A stretch of DNA of 64,000 bases from RPQJ01 sp963846885 (GTDB lineage Bacteria > Pseudomonadota > Gammaproteobacteria > Steroidobacterales > Steroidobacteraceae): assembly GCA_963846885.1 (NCBI GenBank), contig CAWJXS010000023.1:124001-188000 (forward strand). The letters are read 5' to 3'. The translations under genes were made by a program, and so were the position numbers. A model generated the notes under the pieces. The model did not search any database. It saw nothing but the letters and a program-made list of their open reading frames with translations, and was not told the DNA's origin. Below are positions 42,985-50,658 of the stretch, in pieces. Position 1 is the first letter of the stretch. Every line of letters starts with the position of its first letter.

Positions 42985-43737
42985 ATGGAACAGTCTCACG
43001 CCCCCGTCCTGCGCAAGATCGTCGTCCTGAACCCCAAGGGCGGGTCGGGCAAGTCGACCATTGCGACGAACCTGGCGGCCCATTACGCCTGGGCGGGGCG
43101 CACGGTCGCCCTGATGGATCACGATCCGCAGGGCTCGAGCATGCGGTGGCTGCGCTTGCGGCCGGCCGACGTGGCTCCCATCCATGGCATCGCGGCCTAC
43201 GAGAAAAAGCTGGGCGTCACGCGTTCGTTCGCGCTGCGGACACCGCCTGGCACCGATACGCTCATCGTCGATACGCCAGCTGCGGTCACGCCGCTGCAGT
43301 TGCCGGAGCTCACCCAGGATGCGCACGCGATCGTCGTGCCCGTGCTGCCTTCGGATATCGACATCCACGCAGCTTCACGGGCCATTGCGGACCTGCTGCT
43401 CGTCGGCCGGGTGCATCGGTCGGAGCGCAGGCTGGTGATCGTTGCCAACCGGGCGCGGCGTTACACCAAGGCGTTCAGCACGCTGATGCGCTTCCTCGAG
43501 AGTCTGCGCATCCCGGTCGCCGCGGTGTTGCGTGATTCCCAGGCCTACGTGCGTTCGGCCGAATGCGGCATGGGCATCCACGAGATGAAGGGCGCCCTGC
43601 TGCAGGAAGACCTCGACACCTGGAAGCCCTTCCTCGAATGGCTCGAGCACAGGTCGGGCGGGGCGGTGCTGTCCGACGGCAACCTGTTGTTGCCGCAATC
43701 CTCGCCCGTGGAACTGGGCGAGGGTGCCCGGGGCTGA
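42985..43737 (+). CDS. ParA/MinD-family ATPase (orphan)
   Basis: 250 residues from the ATG at 42985; the upstream in-frame sequence lies in the terB tail. The deviant Walker A KGGSGKST is at residues 18-25 in VVLNPKGGSGKSTIATNLAA. DHDPQGSSMRWL follows and the A'-type TLIVDTPAAVTPLQLPELTQ comes later. No ParB gene or centromere-like repeat was seen beside it, so it is not an obvious partition system. Orphan ParA proteins position cargo such as chemotaxis arrays or secretion complexes. The last 30 residues (GGAVLSDGNLLLPQSSPVEL) are unlike the standard ending. Confidence 0.88.
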   Translation: MEQSHAPVLRKIVVLNPKGGSGKSTIATNLAAHYAWAGRTVALMDHDPQGSSMRWLRLRPADVAPIHGIAAYEKKLGVTRSFALRTPPGTDTLIVDTPAAVTPLQLPELTQDAHAIVVPVLPSDIDIHAASRAIADLLLVGRVHRSERRLVIVANRARRYTKAFSTLMRFLESLRIPVAAVLRDSQAYVRSAECGMGIHEMKGALLQEDLDTWKPFLEWLEHRSGGAVLSDGNLLLPQSSPVELGEGARG

Positions 43738-43745
43738 GTCAAGCC

Positions 43746-44315
43746 TCAGCGCGGCTTGTTGGAAACCTTGTCGGCGTCCTTCGCAAACAGCGAAGCCTCG
43801 TCCGCCACCGAGAACGCGACCATGTTCGGCTTGCCATCGTCGCCGTTGGCGCTGCTCACGACTGCGATGATGGGCGCGTCCCGCAGCCACAGCATGTAGG
43901 TGTACTTCGACTGGATGGCGGCGTCGTCGCGTTTCACCGCATCGAAGTCGCCGAACATCGTGCGCGAGCGGTTCACGACCGCCAGCAGCGAGGGCAGGCT
44001 CGGGTCGAGGCGCGCCGATACGGCGCCCATCGTCTTGTCGAACCCCATGATGAAACACAATTCCTTGGTCTGGTGCTGGGCCGGCAGCTTCAGCAGTGCC
44101 TGCCGGCTCGGCGCGCAATAGCGGTCGGCGCCGTTGTCATCCTTGTCCCAGGTGCCCCCGGGATACTTGGCCTGGATTGCGTTCTTGTCGGCGCTCCAGG
44201 GCAGGCCGAAGGCACCGCTGCGGAACTGGTCGGCCACGGCGCCGGCCATGGCGGCCCCGGACACGACATAGAGGCAGATACCGGCGAGGGAAGGCAGGAA
44301 CGTGCTGCGAGACAT
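43746..44315 (-). CDS. Hypothetical exported protein
   Basis: 189 residues with a signal peptide (TFLPSLAGICLYVVSGAAMAG). The mature part has QFRSGAFGLPWSADKNAIQA, a pattern seen in small periplasmic proteins that open with a GLPWGS-type strand, and two cysteines (RYCAPSR, ELCFIMGF) that could pair. No named domain was recognised. It is convergent with the ParA-like gene, nine bases apart. The length and codon pattern look genuinely coding. Confidence 0.7.
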   Translation of the reverse strand: MSRSTFLPSLAGICLYVVSGAAMAGAVADQFRSGAFGLPWSADKNAIQAKYPGGTWDKDDNGADRYCAPSRQALLKLPAQHQTKELCFIMGFDKTMGAVSARLDPSLPSLLAVVNRSRTMFGDFDAVKRDDAAIQSKYTYMLWLRDAPIIAVVSSANGDDGKPNMVAFSVADEASLFAKDADKVSNKPR

Positions 44316-44444
44316 GCGCGCGACTCCACGAATAGGTTGAATGCTGCCGTGTGAGGATATGACCTCGCGGGTATGCCTCGCGGAGCATGCGACGAAAGCA
44401 AGACACGCCTCTCAGGGGGTGCCCCGTCGCGTTGACATAATACC

Positions 44445-45065
44445 TCAGGGCGTGGCGTCGTTGCCGGAGGCTTGCGCTGATTCCAGCTGCAGGAGGTCTT
44501 CCGGCGTATCGAGATCGAAACCCGCGTTGCTCATGGGAACCCGGACGACACGGTCGATGTTGCTGCGCAGTACCACGCGCGGGTCACGCTCGCCGCGCAA
44601 CGCCAGCAGGTCGGTAAAGGCCCAGCGAGGAAAAATCGCGGGGAGCCCGGGCGCGCCCTGGTAGAGCGCCGCTGCGATGAGGACGGGGTGACGTCGCCAG
44701 CTCGCGTGCAGGCGGCGCAAGTCGTCGGCGGTGACGGCAACCTGGTCGGCGAGCAGCAGCAGCAAGGCCCCCGATCCAGGCGGCGCCGAGTGGACCGCCA
44801 TGCGCACGGAACTGGCGATGCCTTCGTCCCAGCCGCGGTTCAGCGCGATCGATATCGCGCGCTGCCGCAACGCCGGTGCGATTTCACCGGCATGGGCGCC
44901 GAGCACCACGCTGACCGACTGGCCGGTGATGAATGCAGCGTTGGCGGCAAGGGTGTGGAGGACAGGTTCGCCGCGCAGCCTGACCAGCGGCTTGATGCCG
45001 CCAAAGCGCGTGCCCGGCCCTGCAGCCAGGATCGCGGCGTGGAGTCCCGTAGCCTGCTCGTCCAT
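44445..45065 (-). CDS. MobA-like NTP transferase (molybdenum cofactor cytidylyltransferase-like)
   Basis: 206 residues. The nucleotide-binding start AAILAAGPGTRFGGIKPLVR is a clear pyrophosphorylase signature, with the Lys in the expected place (the usual GxGxRxGxxK pattern). LLLLLADQVAVTADDLRRL gives the metal-binding Asp, and GAPGLPAIFPRWAFTDLLAL and NAGFDLDTPEDLLQLESAQ complete the MobA/MocA pattern. It may add CMP or GMP to molybdopterin, but no molybdoenzyme gene is near, so another nucleotidyl transfer is possible. It is divergent from the thr operon. Confidence 0.85.
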   Translation of the reverse strand: MDEQATGLHAAILAAGPGTRFGGIKPLVRLRGEPVLHTLAANAAFITGQSVSVVLGAHAGEIAPALRQRAISIALNRGWDEGIASSVRMAVHSAPPGSGALLLLLADQVAVTADDLRRLHASWRRHPVLIAAALYQGAPGLPAIFPRWAFTDLLALRGERDPRVVLRSNIDRVVRVPMSNAGFDLDTPEDLLQLESAQASGNDATP

Positions 45066-45076
45066 GGCCCGCTAGT

Positions 45077-45105
45077 TTGCCTGCCGCGCTGCAAGAAGAT
45101 AGAGT
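45077..45105 (+). promoter_or_regulatory. Candidate promoter of the thrABC operon
   Basis: TTGCCT at 45077-45082 and TAGAGT at 45100-45105 with a 17-base spacer. They lie about 110 bases before the thrA GTG. No Thr/Ile-rich leader peptide of the Escherichia coli attenuation type was found in the leader, though CTGCCGC and GCGGCAG can pair there. Motif match only. Confidence 0.35.
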
Positions 45106-45214
45106 TTCAAGGTTCGAAGCAACGAAAATCCCCGCAAGCTGCCGCCTACGGCCCCGCTGCACGCCGCGGCAGGGCAAAGGGCATGGCGGGCGCCCGAATA
45201 AGCGAGTCCGTAGC

Positions 45215-47683
45215 GTGCAAGCCTGGAAAGTCCACAAGTTCGGCGGATCGAGCGTCGCCGACGCCGCGTGCATGGAGCGCGTCGCGAAGATCATCGAGAA
45301 CGATCCTGCCACGCGCAAGGCCGTCGTCCTGTCGGCATGCAAGGGCGTGACCGATGCCTTGCTCGGCCTGATTGCGCTGGCCGAGGAGAACTCGCCCGCC
45401 CTCGACGATCGGCTGCAGGAGTTGCGGCAGCGCCACGTCGGCACCGCGCGGCAACTGCTGGCCGGTGAATCCTGCGACGAGTTCATCGCGCAGCTGGAAA
45501 TCGATTGCCGCGACATCGGCGGCATCCTGCAGACGGTGCGGCTGGTCCGCAGCGCCTCGTCCACGATGCGCGACCTCATCGCAGGCTACGGCGAGATCTG
45601 GTCCACGCGGCTGTTCGAACGCCTGCTGCGCCGCCGGGCTGCCGGTCACGTGCAGTGGCTCGATGCGCGCAAGGCGCTGCTCGTCGAGTGGGGTCCGCTC
45701 GGCCCCGGGGTGCGCTGGCAGCAGTCGCGCGCCAACATGGACGCGCTGGTGGCGTCCGATTTCATCGGCACCCTCGTGATCACGGGTTTCATCGCGACCG
45801 ATACGCAGGGCCTGCAGACGACCCTGGGCCGCAATGGCAGCGACTACTCCGCGTCGATCTTCGGTTCGCTGCTCGATGCGGCCGAGATCGTCATCTGGAC
45901 GGACGTCGACGGCGTCTTGAGCGCCGATCCGCGGCTGGTGCCGGAAGCGCAGGTGATCGACACGCTTTCATACAACGAAGCGATGGAACTGGCGTACTTC
46001 GGTGCGAAGGTCATTCATCCCTCGACCATGGCGCCCGCCATCCAGAAACGCATCCCGATCTGGATCAAGAACACGTTTGCCGCGGACAAGAAGGGCACCC
46101 TCATCCACGAGCGCTCGGACCCCGATCCGCTGGTGAAGGGCATCACGACGATCGACCGCATCGCGCTCGTCAACCTCGAAGGCGCGGGCATGATCGGCGT
46201 GCCCGGCACTGCGCACCGGCTGTTCGGCGCGCTGCGCGAGGAGGGCATCTCGGTCATCCTCATTTCGCAGGGCAGCTCGGAGCATTCGATCTGTTTTGCC
46301 GTGCCGGAGCCCGAGGCCGAGCGCGCCGAACGCGTCCTGCGCCGTGCCTTCGACCCCGAACTGCGCGAAGGCCAGATCCACAGCATCGAGATCAATCACG
46401 GCTGCAGCATCCTGGCCGTGGTCGGTGACGGCATGGCGGGCGCGCACGGCGTGGCGGCCAAGGTGTTCTCGGCGCTCGGCGCCGCGGGCGTCAACGTGCG
46501 GGCCATCGCCCAGGGCGCGTCCGAGCGCAACATCTCCGTCGTGATCGACGGCCGCGGCAGCGCGCGCGCGTTGCGGGCCGCGCATTCGGCTTTCTACCTG
46601 TCGGCTCACACCGTTTCCATCGGCCTGATCGGCCCGGGGCTCGTCGGCGGGGCGCTGCTCGAGCAGATCGCGGGACAGATGCAGCGGCTCGCGCGCGATT
46701 TCAAACTCGACCTGCGCGTGCGTGCGATCGCGGGCTCGAAATGCATGCGATTGTCGACGGGCGCCATCGACCTCACGCGCTGGCGCGACGACTACAAGGC
46801 CGGCGGCGACGCGCTCGATCTCGACAAGTTCGCCGACCACGTCCACGCCGACCACTTCCCGCATGCCGTGATCATCGACTGCACGGCCAGCGCGGACGTG
46901 GCCAAGCATTATCCGCACTGGCTCGCGGAAGGCATTCACATCGTCACGCCGAACAAGAAGGCGAACAGCGCGCCGTACGCGGACTACCAGCGCGTCAAGG
47001 ACGCGCGGCGCACGGCGGGCGCGCACTATTTGTACGAAGCGACGGTCGGCGCAGGCTTGCCGGTGATCCAGACGCTGCGCGACCTGCGCGAGACAGGCGA
47101 CGAGATTCGTCGCATCGAAGGCATGTTCTCGGGCACGCTCGCGTACCTCTTCAACACCTGGGACGGTTCGCAGCCATTTTCCACGGTGGTGAATCACGCC
47201 AAGGCACTCGGCTACACCGAGCCGGACCCGCGTGACGACCTGTCCGGCATGGACGTCGCGCGCAAGTTGATCATCCTCGCGCGCGAAATCGGTCTCCGCA
47301 CCGAGATGGCAGAGGTCAAGGTCGAAAGCCTGGTGCCTGCCGCGCTCGACGGCTGCGGCGTGGACGCGTTCCTGCAGCGGCTGCCCGATTTCGACCAGGC
47401 GATGCTGCGGCGACTGCAGGAGGCGACGGGCCGCGGCAACGTGTTGCGCTACGTCGGTTCGGTCGATGCGCAGGGCAAGGCCGAGGTGGGTCTCGTGGAA
47501 CTGCCGCGGTCGCATCCGTTCGCGAACATCGCTCTCACCGACAACATCGTGCGGTTCGAAACCGCGCGTTACGACAAGAACCCGCTGATCGTGCAGGGTC
47601 CGGGCGCGGGGCCCGACGTCACGGCGGCTGGGGTGTTCGCCGACCTGCTGCGCGTCTGTGCCTACCTCGGGGCCAAACTGTGA
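45215..47683 (+). CDS. thrA: Bifunctional aspartokinase / homoserine dehydrogenase
   Basis: 822 residues from a GTG giving MQAWKVHKFGGSSVADAA, where the aspartokinase signature KFGGSSV starts at residue 8; upstream sequence is not conserved. The kinase part has GRNGSDYSASIFGSLLDAAE. Two ACT-type regulatory segments follow (MIGVPGTAHRLFGALREEGI and VAAKVFSALGAAGVNVRAIA). The dehydrogenase half starts near IGLIGPGLVGGALLEQIAGQ and includes IVTPNKKANS and GMFSGTLAYLFNTWDG. It catalyses the first and third steps of threonine synthesis in the cytoplasm. The length matches ThrA of Escherichia coli. The stop overlaps the thrB start. Confidence 0.96.
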   Translation: MQAWKVHKFGGSSVADAACMERVAKIIENDPATRKAVVLSACKGVTDALLGLIALAEENSPALDDRLQELRQRHVGTARQLLAGESCDEFIAQLEIDCRDIGGILQTVRLVRSASSTMRDLIAGYGEIWSTRLFERLLRRRAAGHVQWLDARKALLVEWGPLGPGVRWQQSRANMDALVASDFIGTLVITGFIATDTQGLQTTLGRNGSDYSASIFGSLLDAAEIVIWTDVDGVLSADPRLVPEAQVIDTLSYNEAMELAYFGAKVIHPSTMAPAIQKRIPIWIKNTFAADKKGTLIHERSDPDPLVKGITTIDRIALVNLEGAGMIGVPGTAHRLFGALREEGISVILISQGSSEHSICFAVPEPEAERAERVLRRAFDPELREGQIHSIEINHGCSILAVVGDGMAGAHGVAAKVFSALGAAGVNVRAIAQGASERNISVVIDGRGSARALRAAHSAFYLSAHTVSIGLIGPGLVGGALLEQIAGQMQRLARDFKLDLRVRAIAGSKCMRLSTGAIDLTRWRDDYKAGGDALDLDKFADHVHADHFPHAVIIDCTASADVAKHYPHWLAEGIHIVTPNKKANSAPYADYQRVKDARRTAGAHYLYEATVGAGLPVIQTLRDLRETGDEIRRIEGMFSGTLAYLFNTWDGSQPFSTVVNHAKALGYTEPDPRDDLSGMDVARKLIILAREIGLRTEMAEVKVESLVPAALDGCGVDAFLQRLPDFDQAMLRRLQEATGRGNVLRYVGSVDAQGKAEVGLVELPRSHPFANIALTDNIVRFETARYDKNPLIVQGPGAGPDVTAAGVFADLLRVCAYLGAKL

Positions 47684-48627
47684 GAGGGGATTCGACCCGC
47701 CGCTCGGCCACCGCCTTTGCGCCGGCGAGCGTCGGCAACGTGGGCGTCGGCTTCGACATCCTCGGCCACACGGTCGCGGCGCTGGGCGACCGCGTCCGCG
47801 CGACGCGGCGCGATGCTCCAGGCGTCTCGATCCGTTCCATCACCGGGATGGTTCCCGACCTGCCGCTCGACGCCGAGAAGAACACGGCCGGCATGGCTGT
47901 GCTGGCTTTGTGCCGCGAACTCGCGCTGCCGTACGGCTTCGACCTCGACATCGAGAAAGGCATCCCGCTCGGTTCCGGGCTGGGCGGGTCGGCGGCGTCG
48001 GCCGTTGCTGCCGTGGTGGCCGCGGCGGCCCTGGTCGACGAGCACCTCGACCGGACTGAACTGCTCAAGTTCGCCATGCAGGGCGAGGCGGTCGCCAGTG
48101 GCGCCGTGCACGTGGACAACATTGCGCCGTCGCTGTTCGGCGGGCTGGTGCTGACGGTCGGCATCGATAACCCCTTCGTCAAGCAGATCCCGGTGCCCGA
48201 GACGATTCGCTGCGTGCTCGTGCATCCCCACATGGTGCTGCCGACGCGCGAGGCGCGCGCCATCCTGAGCAAGACCGTGGCGCTGTCCGACGTCATCTGG
48301 CAACAGGCCAACCTCGCGGGCTTTCTCGCCGGGTGCTTCACCAACGACATCGCGCTGATCCGCGAATCGCTGCTCGACGTCGTGATCGAGCCGCAGCGAC
48401 AGGTCCTCATCCCCGGTTTTGCCGAGGTGAAGCAGGCGGCGCTGTCGGCGGGCGCGCTCGGCGGGTCGATTTCGGGCGCGGGCCCGACGGTATTCGCCTG
48501 GGCCGACGAGGCCGACGCCGAGAAAGTGCGGCTGGGCATGGTCGAGGCTTTTGCCCGTCATGGCCTCGAGTCCGACAGCTGGGTTTCGACGATCGATCGC
48601 GCCGGTGCGCGCGTGGTGGGTGACTGA
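47680..48627 (+). CDS. thrB: Homoserine kinase
   Basis: 315 residues, GTG start overlapping the thrA stop (GTGA). GHMP-kinase motifs are present: FAPASVGNVGVGFDILGHTV at the N-terminus, GIPLGSGLGGSAASAVAAV for the ATP loop, and GAVHVDNIAPSLFGG and SISGAGPTVFAW towards the end. It phosphorylates homoserine for threonine synthase, encoded three bases downstream. Order and spacing are those of a classical thrABC operon. Confidence 0.96.
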   Translation: MRGDSTRRSATAFAPASVGNVGVGFDILGHTVAALGDRVRATRRDAPGVSIRSITGMVPDLPLDAEKNTAGMAVLALCRELALPYGFDLDIEKGIPLGSGLGGSAASAVAAVVAAAALVDEHLDRTELLKFAMQGEAVASGAVHVDNIAPSLFGGLVLTVGIDNPFVKQIPVPETIRCVLVHPHMVLPTREARAILSKTVALSDVIWQQANLAGFLAGCFTNDIALIRESLLDVVIEPQRQVLIPGFAEVKQAALSAGALGGSISGAGPTVFAWADEADAEKVRLGMVEAFARHGLESDSWVSTIDRAGARVVGD

Positions 48628-48630
48628 CCG

Positions 48631-49938
48631 ATGCAGTTCCAGAGCACGCGCAACTCCGGCCATCGCGTCGGCCTCAGTGAGGCGATTGCCCGGGGGCTCG
48701 CGCCGGACGGCGGCCTCTACGTTCCCACCGAACTCCCCGGCATCAGCCTGCGTGAGTTCGAAGGCGCGCGCTCGATCCCCGAGGTGGCCGAGGTGCTGCT
48801 GCGGCCGTTCGCGGCGGGCGATGCGATCGCGAAGCAGATCCCCGCGATCGTCAACGACGCGTTCAATTTTCCGGCCCCGATCGTGGACGTGCAGGGCGCG
48901 CCCGGCCCGCTGTCGGTGCTCGAGCTGTTCCATGGCCCGACGGCGGCGTTCAAGGATTTCGGCGCACGCTTCCTCGCCGCGTCGCTCGAGCGGATTCCGC
49001 GCACTGATCCGCGCCGCCTGACCATCCTGGTCGCCACGTCCGGCGATACGGGCGGTGCCGTGGCCGCGGCCTTCTACGAACGGCCCTGGGTCGACGTCGT
49101 CGTGCTGTATCCCAAGGGCCTCGTGTCCGCGCGCCAGGAGAAGCAGCTGGCGTGCTGGGGCAAGAACGTGCGCACGCTCGCCGTCGCCGGCACGTTCGAC
49201 GATTGCCAGCGCATGGTGAAGGAAGCGTTCGTCGATCCGGCGCTCGGTCGCGACCTGCAGCTGTCGTCTGCCAACAGCATCAACGTGGGCCGGCTGCTGC
49301 CGCAGATGGCGTACTACGCGCAGTCGAGCCTCGAGCTCTACCGGCGTGACGGGCGAGCGCCCAACTACATCGTGCCCACCGGCAACCTCGGCAACGTCGC
49401 TGCGTGCCTGTGGGCCCGCAAGGTGGGGTTGCCGGTCGGCGAGGTGATGCTCGCCACCAATGCCAACACCACCGTGCCCGACTACTTGCGGACGGGCCAG
49501 TGGGAGCCGCGACCGAGCCTCGCCACGCTGGCGTCTGCCATGGACGTCGGCAACCCCAGCAACATGGAACGCCTGCGCTGGCTGTTCGGCGACGTCGAGC
49601 ACCTGCGTGGTGCATTCACTGCGCAAAGCGTCAGCGACGAGGCGATCCGGGCCACGATCAAGCGTGACTATGCGGCGTATGGCCAGACGTGGTGCCCGCA
49701 CACGGCGACGGCTGCGCACCTGTACGCGCAGCTTCCCGCCGGGCGCCTGAATGAACGCTGGGTGCTGGTGGGGACTGCGCATCCCGCCAAGTTCAACGAC
49801 GTGGTCGAGCCGCTGATCGGTACGCAGGTGCCGGTGCCGCCCGCGCTGGCAGACTTGCTCTCGTTGCCTTCGTTGCAGCGCGACGTCGCGCCGCGGCTCG
49901 ATGACCTGCGCCAGGTCCTGACAGGGAGTGTCGCTTGA
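48631..49938 (+). CDS. thrC: Threonine synthase
   Basis: 435 residues, a PLP-dependent enzyme converting O-phosphohomoserine to threonine. The start QFQSTRNSGHRVGLSEAIAR is the family N-terminus. The PLP lysine lies in FHGPTAAFKDFGARFLAASL, followed by VATSGDTGGAVAAAF and IVPTGNLGNVAACLWARKVG for phosphate binding. It is three bases after thrB. Its stop overlaps the TTG start of the NERD-like gene, so that gene may be translated from the thr transcript. Confidence 0.96.
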   Translation: MQFQSTRNSGHRVGLSEAIARGLAPDGGLYVPTELPGISLREFEGARSIPEVAEVLLRPFAAGDAIAKQIPAIVNDAFNFPAPIVDVQGAPGPLSVLELFHGPTAAFKDFGARFLAASLERIPRTDPRRLTILVATSGDTGGAVAAAFYERPWVDVVVLYPKGLVSARQEKQLACWGKNVRTLAVAGTFDDCQRMVKEAFVDPALGRDLQLSSANSINVGRLLPQMAYYAQSSLELYRRDGRAPNYIVPTGNLGNVAACLWARKVGLPVGEVMLATNANTTVPDYLRTGQWEPRPSLATLASAMDVGNPSNMERLRWLFGDVEHLRGAFTAQSVSDEAIRATIKRDYAAYGQTWCPHTATAAHLYAQLPAGRLNERWVLVGTAHPAKFNDVVEPLIGTQVPVPPALADLLSLPSLQRDVAPRLDDLRQVLTGSVA

Positions 49939-50522
49939 GGAACGTACTCGGTTTGCCCGTGTGGTTATGGGTGGTGTTCGGGCTCGGCCTCGCCGGCGCC
50001 GCCGCGTACTTCATCCGCGAGAAAGTACGCCAGGTGCGCGCGCGCCGGGCCATCGACAACGTCATCTCGTCGGTTGCGTTCGACGAACTGCGCAACGTGC
50101 TGTTGCCCACCGGTGCGGGCGACCAGATCCACGTGAACTACCTGTTGTTGACGCAGAACGGGTTGCTGGTCATCGACCTGTTCGATGCCCACGGCATGGT
50201 GTTCGCCGGCGAGAAGATGGAGCAATGGTCCATCTTCGGACCCAAGCGCCACTTCATGATCACGAACCCGCTGCCGATGCTTTACGACCGCGTCGCGGCG
50301 GTGCGGCAGTTCGCTGGCGACGACGTCCCGGTCGAGGGCCGCATCGTGTTCTCGATCCGCGGCGAGTTCCCCAAGGGCCGACCCGAAGCCGTGATCCGGC
50401 TCGACGAATTGCAGGACCAGTTCCCGGCAGTCGAGCGCTCCGCGGGCGGCGCGGCGGCGGCGTTCGCGGATGTCTGGGAACGCATCAAGCAGTCGTCACA
50501 GCCCAACCCGCTCGCTGGCTGA
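49935..50522 (+). CDS. NERD-like membrane-anchored protein
   Basis: 195 residues from a TTG overlapping the thrC stop. An N-terminal membrane helix (VWLWVVFGLGLAGAAAYFI) precedes a NERD-type domain: RRAIDNVISSVAFDELRNVL, then DQIHVNYLLLTQNGLLVIDL. NERD domains are related to restriction-type nucleases. Here the strands are kept, including the Asp in LLVIDLFDAHGMVFAG, but the full catalytic pattern is not obvious, so nuclease activity is uncertain. It lies between thrC and the SIR2-TIR gene; it may belong to either neighbour or neither. Confidence 0.75.
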   Translation: MRNVLGLPVWLWVVFGLGLAGAAAYFIREKVRQVRARRAIDNVISSVAFDELRNVLLPTGAGDQIHVNYLLLTQNGLLVIDLFDAHGMVFAGEKMEQWSIFGPKRHFMITNPLPMLYDRVAAVRQFAGDDVPVEGRIVFSIRGEFPKGRPEAVIRLDELQDQFPAVERSAGGAAAAFADVWERIKQSSQPNPLAG

Positions 50523-50555
50523 ACTCCCTCCACGGCGGGCTGCCGCAGTCGTGGC

Positions 50556-50586
50556 TTGCCCTTTCCCGGTCAAGAAACGCTAGACT
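50556..50586 (+). promoter_or_regulatory. Candidate promoter of the SIR2-TIR / STAND operon
   Basis: TTGCCC at 50556-50561 and TAGACT at 50581-50586 with a 19-base spacer, in the 132-base gap after the NERD-like gene. The spacer is long, so the match is weak, but this is the best sigma-70-like pair upstream of the operon. Confidence 0.3.
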
Positions 50587-50616
50587 CCGCGCAACAATAA
50601 GACGCGGGGGAAGGGA

Positions 50617-50658
50617 ATGTCTGCGACCGCCGAGGGCTGGGGTAGCGACCGCCAATGA
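50617..50658 (+). CDS. Possible 13-codon leader ORF overlapping the SIR2-TIR start
   Basis: An ATG with a strong ribosome site (GGGGGAAGGG directly upstream) opens a 13-residue frame, MSATAEGWGSDRQ. Its TGA overlaps the SIR2-TIR ATG as ATGA. The SIR2-TIR start itself has no good ribosome site (GCGACCGCC precedes it), so translation could depend on re-initiation after this leader. Seen directly; its use is inferred. An alternative is that the region is simply leader RNA. Confidence 0.4.
   Translation: MSATAEGWGSDRQ

Noticed and set aside
42985..43737. Plasmid-type ParAB partition locus
   Set aside because: No ParB gene and no cluster of centromere-like repeats beside the ParA-like gene; the neighbours look chromosomal.
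45106..45214. thr attenuator with leader peptide
   Set aside because: No short frame rich in Thr or Ile and no terminator with a T-run; only one possible hairpin.
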